Positions 43,101 to 55,100 of a DNA stretch of 64,000 bases are shown piece by piece. The stretch's first letter is position 1, and the number at the start of each line of letters is the position of its first letter. The notes below the pieces were generated by a model that had not been told where the DNA came from, did not search any database, and saw only the letters and a list, made by a program, of their open reading frames with translations. Origin of the DNA: Forficula auricularia (taxonomy: Eukaryota > Arthropoda > Insecta > Dermaptera > Forficulidae); contig JALMQS010000073.1 of the NCBI GenBank assembly GCA_024734495.1, forward strand, positions 2,551,805-2,615,804, written 5' to 3'. A program made the translations under genes and the position numbers.

Positions 43101-46100
43101 TTCTAGACTTTTTGGGGCCCACAGAATATATATACAAAATTTGGTTGACTTTGGTCTAGATGGCAGGAATTTTCATATTTGCGCCCCATCTCCCCCATTT
43201 TTTTGTCTGATAATGTTTAAAACACATTAAAAAAAAATTATTTTCTTTTCTTTTCAAAAATATATACAGTTTTTTTCTTGTTAAATTTTTTCATTTTTTA
43301 TACCTTTTCAAAATGTGGTAGATCTTTATGGCCCACCCTGTACAAGCTAAAGTTGCAAAGGAAAAAATAGAGAGCTATTTTACTCGAAGAACCTAATATT
43401 GAATTCACTCAAAGATGTATTTCTTTTATTTATTTATTTATTTATTTTAATAATTGAAGTGAAGAATGGATAAATTTTTATTTTTTTTATTTTATTCATT
43501 GCAAAGCAGATGGGTAGGGTATTGTAATCGTCGTCTTCAAGAGGCCCCCAGGTAAAGACTATGGAACCCATGGTCTCAATCAAAGTCACAAAATTTTACT
43601 ATTAATTCAAGTTGTATTAGGACCTGGCGGTATATATAGTAAATATATATGTACCTATATGCGTATGTTTATTTGCATCAAGCAGAGGACAACCTTAGAG
43701 ATTTCTCCTTATAAAATAAGACATCTGCTATTTGAATGCGTATGTAATATATTTTCAACTTTAAATAGTATCCGAAACTAAATCAAATGGTAGTCTTAAA
43801 TGAAGAATTGATTACATTTTCATTGGAAGAAATGTAAAAAAATTTAAAGCTTAGTTAAAGTTTTGATTTCGACATGTGAGCTTGGGCGGTTGATTTATAG
43901 CCGAACGGGCTGGCGATTCCAAGTAGTATTAAACCACCAAGTAGGATTCATTAGTGATTAGTGGTGGATTGCGTTTTTCATATGAACCAAACGGAATCGA
44001 TTTTATTTCACCCCGTTAAAGGCGTTTGAGCTCTTTTTGAATACCAATTGGGAATTATGAAACTTTTTTACTTCGAAAAGTTTTCGTTTAAATTTTTATC
44101 GCTAATATTATAGAGTAAAATAATATAAAAATCTCCGGAATATGAACAATCTAATTATAATTCTTCTCGGAGCTTAGGGAGACTTGAGCTCTGCGGGGAT
44201 TTTCCATCTATTTAGAAAATAATCTAAATATAGTAAATGAATCTTTAGTATTCCCTGGAGTCTCTTTTTCTTATCAATATCTCATCTTCACCAATTGAAT
44301 ATTCCACGCTATTTATTACAACGGCTGTCAAAGTAATTTAGTGCGGAATTCAAGGAAATGGAAGCCCTGAAGCAAGGACACTCTGGGAGGTCTAAAATAA
44401 ATAACCTGTCATAGTAAAAATAAAATAAAATTTAAAATGGGGAAAAAATTGAAAACGTTATCAAGACTCGGTACGTTCTCAGAATTTTTCTCAGCTAATA
44501 GTTTCAGCTAGAAAAGTCAAATTTGAAACTTATTTTATATACGCGTATATCGAATTGTACATTATTTATTACAACCGTTATGAATCTTCTTATTTAACGA
44601 TTTGATTTTATCTGGTTTTACCCTTAGGATTCTGTTTAAAAAGTAAATTGGGACCCTATTAATCTCACTACAATATCTGTCTGTGAGAACATTGTTGCTC
44701 GTAAATTAAATAAAATTGAAACTTTAAATTTAGAAGTTATATGTTATCATTATTATCATTCAGTTCCATTATCAGAATTAGATGTGACAAATCAGAAGAA
44801 TAAAGGAACAATTAAACACCGTGTTAAAACTTGTCAATTTATTGTATCTTCAACAGACTGACTCTTGATCAAATTTTGTCATTTTTGTCAAATTTTGGCA
44901 TTTGATCACACTTTGTCAATTAATAAGAAAAGAATTAAATGACAAAGTGTTTTGAAAATTTGATTAAGAGCCTGATGAAGCCACAAAAAATTGGCGAAAC
45001 GTTGCAATTGATCGCAAGTTTTAACACGGTGTTTAATTGTTCCTTTTTTCTTCTGATTTGTCACATCTAGTTATATGTTATATTCCTTTTCCTTCAAATC
45101 AAAAATCCCATTATAATTTTAATCGAATGATTATTTTTGGGAGGTTCGCATTTTATGTGAGGCTAAAAATAAAAAATATTTTTCATAGAGTGTCAAGTAG
45201 GTATAGCTATAAGAATCACTTTACATTTTTTTTAAGTTATTTCAATTTAAAATGACGGTGTGGGATAACTCGAAAGTGGCCGTTCTTAGGTGGTTTTTGT
45301 ACCATGTCAATATCAATCAAATACTTGAATTAAAATAATTTAAAAAAAAATACCAAAAATTTACACTTCCATTCCTTATCGGCGGTAAATAATAACGAAT
45401 ATGATATATCATGTATTTTAGAAGATATAACCATTTTTACGGGGAGTCGGGTAGCTCATTCAGCTAACGCACTGGCTTCGCTTCGGCATCGATCGATTAT
45501 GACGATGTTGGAGTGGAGGTTCGGGGTTCGATCCTAGCTGGCAAATAAAAGTTTCTACCGGCTGAAAACGCGGCTCCCTCACTAACCCTACTAACACTCT
45601 ACTTATGTGCTGTCTAAATGGGATTTGTTCCCGGTGACATTAAATAAATAAAAAAAAAAAAAACATTTTTACTGCTTCATATTGGCCCCTGGGACTCACG
45701 GAATGCTGGGCCATTCAACTAGTAGTTGCATATATTATACAATTTTTTGCTCGTTTAAGGTAGTTCTTTCACAAATGCAAAAATTAAAGAAGTCTTCAAA
45801 ACTTGGAATATTAGTCATTAAAAGCATAATAAACACACTGTGTTTGTGTTTTATTTCATCATAGGCACCACGAGGAGTGCTTGATGAAATTCATGATTTA
45901 AAAAATAAAACAATAAATAAACAAATAAACAGAATAAAATATACAAATAAATAAATAAATAAAGCAAATAAACAAATAAAACAAATATACAAAGTAATCC
46001 TGCCGAGAATATGTCAGAAATCAAGTCCAAGCATGATCGTCGTCTAAAAACTCACCAATCCTTTAGTATGCCTTTTTTCTAGTAGTGTGCGCTTAATGGA

Positions 46101-49100
46101 GGATTTAAATTTATTTAGAGCTAGACTAGCAATTTCCTCCGGAATTTTGTTGTAAAAGCGCACAAGTAAAAATTAAAATTTGAAGACGATTTACCACACA
46201 AAACATGAAATAATTGCAATTAAATATGAAGTTTTTTACATGTGGTAGATTGGGAAAGAGTGGGAAAATGATAATTATTTTTTTTTTCATTGAAGGACTT
46301 TCACCATTTTGATGAAAAACTGATAATTGTTAGAATAATATATTCGGAATATCTTAAAAAAAAATTGAAATTATTTACCGCGTAGTCTTGATAAAAAAAA
46401 TAAAGTAAAAAAAAAACATATTTGGGCGACTATTTTTAGTGGAGGGGATATAATATCAATGGCTTGGAAACTATCCATTCATAAAGAGAATATAATAGAT
46501 TAAAAAGTACAGTCACGTTAAAAAAGATAACCTAAAATTTTAGCATCGTTCATAGTTATAGGGTGGTTACGAGGCTAAATTTTATGGTTTAGATTGTCGC
46601 GAAAGAACCTCCTTAATAAGAATAGATTTAAAAATAATTTCTATGTTGAGAGTGAAATGAACTGCCAATATTTTAAAGATTGATTTGATTTTAGGCAGAA
46701 TATAAATAATTAGAATTAATGAATGTAATTTATTTTTCAATAATGTTTGCAAGCTCTTATATCATATTATCTATAGAAATTACTTGCCTCTAATTATCCA
46801 GGTTAAGTGGAAATATTCAATAAATATTTAAGAGGTTTTACATTTACAAGCACTTGAAAATTTATATCCTCGAAAAGTTAACGGCTCATCTTATTAAAGT
46901 TAGATGGTGGTATTTATTTTAAATTATCTCGGCTCCAAGGGGAGGATCTAATTTTTTTAATAAATGGACGGAATCCCATTCAGAGGCAGTTTAATTATTT
47001 AAGCTCATTTTTTCTCCAGGCTTATTCTTTCGTTTTTTTCTTTTTTATTTCAATTATTTACTTTTTATCTTTCTTCTGCTCTAGTTCATTCTTTATGAAA
47101 TTCTATAAAAGATTATTATTTTCATGTTTTGTTATAATTAAATTTAACTTCTTCACAAAAGCATAAAAAAGCAACAGATTTTTAATACGATTTAGTAAGG
47201 TCTTTTATAAATTTTGACTTAATTTCTCGTCAGTTTTAATTCTAAAATAATGTTTTCGTGGTTATTGATTATTAAACTCTTTCAACTGATAAAAAATTAA
47301 ATAAAGCGTAATTGTAACATTTGTAAAAAAAAAATTTCCACTAATTGACATAACTTGCCAATAGTTTTTTGTTTTTATTTACATTGAACACAAATAGTTA
47401 ATACCAATCAATATTGAATAGAAGAAATCTTAGGAAAAAATTTGAAGCTAATATTTTTGATGCCTTTATTAATGTTGGTTATCTGTTTGTTATTTAAGTT
47501 TTTCTTTGTCATTTAAATCTGATTCCACCTTTGATATCTAATTTTTGGAATATATGTATACCTATATAAATTCTGACTCTACTACGATTTATCATTTTCA
47601 CTAATCTTGCTAAAAGCTGTTAACTGAAAAAAATAATTATGTATTTATATTAATATAGGACCAATATATTAATTTTTTGCTATTTTATCACCCCCCCCCC
47701 CCCACACACACACACACAAAAATTGCTTCTTCACTTCCAGTCACAAACCGAATTGGTTCTCTATCTGTAAAAATTCACGAAAGTAGCTTTCTCTGAGTAG
47801 TACCAAAAAATTATTAATCTAGTAATTCAAATATTTATTTTATAATGAAATATTTTGTTTCAGGTGGTGATGTTTTTGGAATCCACACTTAAAAAAAGTA
47901 TATGGCAACGTTTACTCTTGGAAAGACCTGAGGCACTTAATCAATATGCATCCTATCTTGAAACTAGATTTCGTCACCAAGAATTATCTGATCTTCTTGA
48001 GTAAGTTGAATATTTGAAATTATATATTTGTTAAAATAACTTTTTGACATCAAAATCGATTTACCTGGATAGAGACTGAGAGGGTAATCTGTATTTGGGA
48101 ATGTTTGCGAGATCAAATTATTTTTTTCAATATATATGCAAAAGGGCTTTGACAAAAATGACTTTTTAATCTAAATAAACGGAAGGAAAAGGAAAAATTA
48201 AAAATTCATAATATAGTGATGAGAAAATTCACTGTTGTATCTCAAGTATTATAAAGGTAGACAAATATACACCTACGAGCTTTTCGTGCGTGCCTTTGGC
48301 ACGACCTCGAAGCTCGGCCCTCCGAGCTGGTGCCCTGGCGGGCTGCGTCTCGTTCCAAAAATGTTATTCCTCTTAAAAAACCACACTCCAAATGTATACC
48401 TGTAAACTCCCGAAAATACATAGTCTCATAAAAGTTTCGCCTCATTTTCGTCCTGACACAGCTACAGAAATGAGGCTCTAGATATGAATCTGGAAGTATT
48501 TTTTCTTCTATAATCTACAGCATTGTGATATTTTTTGTGTGTAAATAGATTTATTTGAATAAGTGGGATCGTGTGAGGAGGAGAATTATATTATATCATT
48601 TTTTTTAAATTTGGGATCGATAATCGATATAAGGCTCCAAATATTTAAAAGAGATCAGGTGTTGTTTGTATGACAGGCTGCTCCAGTATTGCCATGAAAA
48701 ACTCATATGGGCATGCGTGTCTTAAGTCGTTCAATTTTGTAAAAATCAAAAAATAAGAATAACAAAATTTAGATTTTTAAAAAATTATAAAAAAGTGGCA
48801 AATTATTAAAAAATAAACAAATAATACATAAAATATAAATCAAATAAGATATGATTGATTTCTTTTTCTGTGCGCAAAAAAAAGCGAATTGAATATTTAA
48901 TTTTTGAGTGATGAGGGGGGGGAGGAATAATTATTAATATATTTAATGTTTCTTAATTTATAATCAATTGGAGTCTTTCATTTCAAAATTCGAGTCCAAA
49001 TTACGATTATATTTCAAATTTGCCACAAATATACCGACGGCGCACTCTGTCGGCAGCATTATGTCAGCGTTGCGGCAAATTAATTTAGGCAAATATATAT

Positions 49101-52100
49101 AGTATAAATCAAAATTGACTCATCCATCTTATAATTAAAGAAAGATTATTAAAACTTGAAGAAAAACCAATATAGGATCGGAGTCTAAATTATCTTTAAG
49201 CGTAGATTTGAAAGAAAATAAAAATTTAGGATTATGGATAAATGGAACCAGCCAAAGAATCCGAGCCTTATTAAGGATAAATGGATGAACAAATACGATG
49301 GTTAGAGTTCTATTTATATGATTCGGCCCCAAAGGAAAGGTGAACGTCGCATATCGTCGGCTTAGAGTGTAAACCTGCTAACTCTATTTTTTATCATATA
49401 TGACATATTAATATTTATCGAAAGAAAAAGACATGCAACATCGTTCCAAGTATAACTGCTACTTAAAATACGATCGTAAGTTGTAGAAAAAAAATGTGAA
49501 AAATAGTTTTTTTCATAATAACAATATTAAATTTTGTTTGTTTTTTCTGTGCCCTGTAAAATTTCCTTGTTGTGAGTTAGCAGGTTTACTCTCTAAGGCG
49601 ACGATATGTTTCATAATAAATGAGGCTTAAGTGCGAATCATTGACTTATAAAAACTTATAAAAAGAAATAAAATAAAAAATAAACACACATCTATTCGAT
49701 TATTTAATGATTTTTTATATTTCGGTAAGTAATAAATACAGTTGATTATTGTAAAACGCCACGGGTTTATTTTAATAAAATCAAAATGTTATTAGAAGGT
49801 TAATAAAAACTCTAATATAAATAGTTAAATTTAATTGATATGAAATAGAAAAATAAATTTTAATTCAAAAAAATATGTTCACTGCATACAACCTAACCAT
49901 AATTGATAATAACTTTTATAATTTATCTTGTTATTTACAATCGATAAACAAACAAGAGCTGAATGGGATTTTTTTAGGGCTTAAGGGAGTGTCATGTTTT
50001 TATTACTGAGGTGCGCACGCGGTGTTAAATTAAGCCATCGGTTTAGTTGGGATTAATCTAAAAAAGCTCTCGTTATTTTTTAGATAGCTCTCTCGAAATC
50101 TCATTAAAACAAGTCGCTTTTTAAAGCTTTTAAGGAAATGAATATTTTTTAAGATTTTCCTATAACGAAGGTAGAATATTAAAGTATAATATTTGAGAAT
50201 GTATTTCTAAGGCAAGGCTATATATATCCTGAGAGGGCGCAAAGAATTTTGAACGTTAGTCAGAAGCGATCTCGCGAATCTATTGAAGAATGGATATGAT
50301 GTTCAAAATAGCTCACTTAATGATTTAAAAAAATGTATAAAAGACGTAAAAATTAAAGTTTCATGGCAATATTGAAAGAAGAGAGCTTGATGTAGACAAA
50401 AGCATCTTATGTTAATAAAAGGCTTTTAGCTGCCAAATGACAGCCAGTCATATCAAACAAGTTGAACGCCTTAAATGGGTAAGCAAAAATAAAAAAGCCT
50501 TTTCAACAAAGCGAAATCATAAAATATTGCTAAATTCATTATTATTATTAGATTCGAACTATATTTATAATGTAGTTAGTTATAGTTTAGTATAAAAATT
50601 AAAAAAATTGAAACATCGTAAAACCCTCAAAACATTTGAAATGATAACTAGATAGTAGATATTATTATTATTTATTATTTGCTTTTTGTCTGTTTGATTG
50701 TAGCCGATTATTGTTTGATATATAGTAATAAGTATGGGGGAGTCGGGTTGCCCGAGCTGGATAAGCCCCTGGCCCCGCTTCATCGTCGTTCATGACGATG
50801 TTCAAGAGGGAGACCTGAGTTCGAGCCTGACTAGCATATAAAATTTCGACCGGCTAAAACTCGGTCCCCTCACTAACCCTATTAACACTTTACTGATGTG
50901 CTGTCTAAATGGTCTTTGTTCCCGGTGACAATAAACAATAAATAAATAAATAAATAAAATAAAATAATAAGTATGCCTGATTATACAATTGAACTCAGGT
51001 CCTAATGAAGAATTTAAAAGAGAAATTCGAAACATCGCTAATGGATAGTGTTTTATTTGTCTGCCTATGATTTTTTCCTTAAATTGATTACAGACTCAAA
51101 AAAAAATATTTGGTCACGTGATAATTATTTATCTCGAAAATCGTTATGATATAAGGCAAGGCCTGAGAGGGCGCGAAAAAAATTCTATTTAATTTTCAAT
51201 ATTATACATTCATCATCAATAATTCGCTTTACACGAAGCACGCGATTCGCGACTTTCTAAAATCCCTTCGCGGTCAAATTGGAGAAGTGCCGAACTACTT
51301 CATTCACCAGCATGTTTATACCCATGACTCCCTGCTTTCCGGATCTTACAATCTTTAAAACCCTTTAAGACCATGATGCACAGAAACTCTAGTCTCCACC
51401 CTTTCGCTTGGCCACTTACTCCTTTTCTTTTTGATAATGTAAGATTCTATAAAAATAACTAATTTTCTCTAAATAATCAAACGAAAAACTTTGACTGTTA
51501 TTGTGTTCATTCTTTACTTGTCTAATTTCAAAGTTTTATTAAAATTAAAAATAATTCTTCCTTAAACAGTTTTTTCTACTTTTGATTCTTTAGATATTCT
51601 CTCCTGAAATAAATAAATTTATATATACTAAGTATATATATATATAAATTTTTTCCACTTAATCCGAGAGAGAGGCATCTTTTTCCTTCCTCTCTGCTAG
51701 CTAGCCATGTGGTATCTACTTTTAATTTCAAAGTAGTTTTATTTCATAAGTAGCCTGTTAAAAATTCTAGATTGTTATTTTGACCCTCTCTACAATTAAG
51801 GTATAAATTTGACTATTAAATTATAATTAATTTTCTGGATTATCAAGAATTGCTTTATCAAGATATAATAATTCTTATATCTAAACCACGCTAATACTAA
51901 AAAAATTAACAAAATCCCTGACAATTCATGCAGAAATTTTCACAGCTGGCTAATTAAACTGCCTTATGATTTCCTAACTAATATAAAATTGGATTAATAA
52001 TTTAGCTAGTGAAATCTCAATTGAAGAAAAACATCTAAATAAAAGATTTCACTGTCGATGGTAACAGAATTGTTTTTATTTTAGGTTAAAAATAAAATAA

Positions 52101-55100
52101 AATGAGAGAGTCTTCTGTTTTTTAAATAAAATAATTTTTAATTATTTCTAGAGACTGTAGTTTCGAAGGCATTGCCTTCATCATCAGTCTATCACAAATA
52201 TTTCAGTTATATTCTAATCTCCCAAGAGGAAACATGAAGAAAAAGACATTATATATTTTTCAAAATTTTCAATGTATAAATCTTAATTTGTAACTAATTT
52301 GAAATATTTGTGATAGACTGATGATGAAGGCAATGCCTTCGAAACTATAGTCTCTAGAAATAATTAAAAATTATTTTATTTAAAAAACAGAAGACTCTCT
52401 CATTTTATTTTATTTTTAACCTAAAACATCTAAATAATCGAAAATATTTATTTTATTATTATTGGTGTAGAATATTGAGGTATTTCGGAAAAATAATATA
52501 ATGTATTATATTATAATGTATTATAATGTATATTTTTCCGAAATACCTCAATATTCTACACCAATAATAATACATACAATCGGAAACCTTGGCTACAAGA
52601 TCACTGTGGACCTTTCCACGAGTCTCCATTAACTTATTATATTTATTTTATTCGGATTTTAGTTTATATAGATTAAAATGCAATAATGAGGCTTAGCTAG
52701 AAATATTAGTAAGTAGTATAATTTAAATATGTATTTAGATTTTAATTTTTTGTAGATTAAATCTATTAATAATATTCTTTATTTATTTGCAGAATGGTTG
52801 GAAAATCAAGAGAAGCATCGGTTTGTATTTTCAATTTCAGTATTTTATTTACTTTCCAAAATATAATGGAAATAATAATAATTCAAATGATAATTATGTT
52901 TTTATATTCAAATTGTAATTAAGTAAAATGTTAATATATGAATAATGAATATATATATATAAATTATTCATTTATAAAATCCTTTTCATTATGAGCTTAT
53001 TCGACTTTTAGCTAAAATAATAATTAGGTTGGAAGATGATTAAAAATGCTTCATATCGGTAAAAAAATATAAAAATTTTATTGGCTAAATATAGGTAAAT
53101 TAAATATTTCCATAGCCTCTATCTATCACTTCTTCATCAGTAGAAGCTGTAACAATGAATTCTTTAATTAAATGTTTCCCTAGCATTACGTAAATAACAC
53201 ATAATCCATAACAAAATTGAGTTATTTATTTATGACCCTTGTGCTGTACAATTTAGGAAAGTATACTATACAGTGATGTACAATATACACATAATGCTAA
53301 TTAATTTACTTAATTGAAAAACTCATCAATATTGATTTTTTACAGCTTCCACTGATGAGCGAGTGGTATAATGATAATAAATTTTATATAATTTTTAACT
53401 GATATAAAACATTTTAATTTACATCTTTCAACCTAATAAATAATATTCAGTAATCACCAAGTCGTTAATAATTAGAATAATAAATATCAAGATCTAAATG
53501 TTTCCAAAAATAAATAAATATATAAAGTTTTAATTTTTAAAGAATAAATTTAAAATTCATTCTAATATCCATATTTTTATTAATTTGAGATCATTTGTTT
53601 CAAATGCCCTGGCTTAATACATAATGTAATATTAATATTTTGCCAGGTTAACTAGTGATATTTATTCTAGAATATTCAGCAAAAGATTCATTTTTCGAAA
53701 TTTTGTAATCTTTTATTTGCATTATTTGATATGGATCCTGTTGTCCAGCTCTGGTTAAACTTGTTTTGAAAGTTAAAATAGTTGTCAGATTGCGGTAGTT
53801 TTGCTCTTACTTTTTTATATGATTTCAAACATCTAATTAGATATCAAAATTATCTGGTAGTTTGGGAGCAATTGACAAATTTCTCCTTAGGAAGTCATTC
53901 TACAGTGTATCTCTGTAAACCTGGATTTTTATCTTTTTGCATTAATTTTTGTTTGTTTTTGTTTTAGAAAAAACAAATACTGTTTTCCCTGAACCCTGGG
54001 AATCCTCAACGTCAATCTGTTCGACTTCGTCAATGTCTCAAGAATCATTTGGCCAATGATGATGACCGGGATCATGTTGAACAATGGTGTACTCTTTTAG
54101 GTGATTTTAATATAAGAAAATACATTTTTATTCTTCTTTCAATTATTTATTAAAATATTATCAAGCGTTATTACTTAAATAGAAGTTTATTGAATCATTT
54201 GAATGAAACAATTATTTATTTTCTTAAAATATTTCATTCCTAGGCACGCTCGAAAAGCGAAACTTGCCGGTCGTAGGGATAAATCCGCTTAAACTATCAT
54301 TTCTTGCTTATTATGTAGAAATATCTAGAAACGTGGATAAAAATCATTTTCCAGGATTATTTTCTTCTGTCTATATGTCAGGATTACGATAACGTCGATA
54401 ACTTAAAAACAGAAATCGAGAAAGTTTGTTCTGGTGACAAAATTTCTGTATTTCTAAAACAAGAATAATCATTTTTTTCTTTTATCTTAAGAACTTTCAA
54501 TTGCAAAAAGAAAGATATCAGAACAAAATCAAATTGTCGAATGAAAACCTTTCGAAACGTTGCAGCTAATGAAATGAAATTTGACTCACATGTAAAATTT
54601 TTAAATCACCAAAATTTCTGAAAAGCGTATCGAGTTTTGAAAAACCTTCCACTGTCATTTTGTTCTCTATTTTTATATATTATAATAAGATTCGTTATCC
54701 AAATTTTTCATTTTGAAAAAGATAAAAAAATTTAATTTTAATTGAAAAGGTAGGAGTTACATGAAAGTTATATGGTTCATAGTCTACTTTATTTATTTAT
54801 TTTAATTAGTTATTCATTAGTCTTTCTTATTTGATAATTTTTTTACCTTATAAACCAAAATTAAAAATTAATTTTACTGTCCGGGAAATGGTCTCCCTAA
54901 ATAAAAACGAAATGGTTGCATAGATTTTAGGGGCTAAAAGAGATTTAATGTCCCATTATAAAATGCATTTCAAAACTTTCAAACCTAAATCTCTGAAATT
55001 TTATCATTGTTATCTAAAGTATGTAAATTCAATTAGATTCGTAGATCCCTTAAAAATTAAATAATTTAATTAGGAAATTAAACCTAATGTTAAAAAGGCA

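Larger units (their letters stand above)
44640..45300 (+). repeat. Dispersed repeat split by a foldback retroelement
   Basis: 44,640-44,747 and 45,069-45,300 together match 28,485-28,835. The interruption 44,748-45,068 is bounded by a 13-bp duplication. The related, uninterrupted copy shows what the site looked like before insertion. Confidence 0.65.
52043..52423 (+). mobile_element. Hammerhead-bearing foldback retroelement (copy 4, best preserved)
   Basis: 381 bp flanked by a perfect 14-bp duplication AAACATCTAAATAA (52,029-52,042 and 52,424-52,437). A 39-nt unique extension precedes inverted arms (52,082-~52,205 and ~52,300-52,423). Both arms carry a full hammerhead-like core. The inner loop (~95 bp) is unique. 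No ORF. Architecture as at 3,805, 27,864 and 44,748. Confidence 0.85.

Noticed and set aside
48265..48350. GC-rich hairpin region in intron 2 as a possible RNA gene
   Set aside because: No tRNA boxes or known RNA fold is apparent, and there is no second copy in the window.
53128..53366. CTGATGA boxes as functional hammerheads
   Set aside because: Stem II and the GAAA box are not present in either copy.
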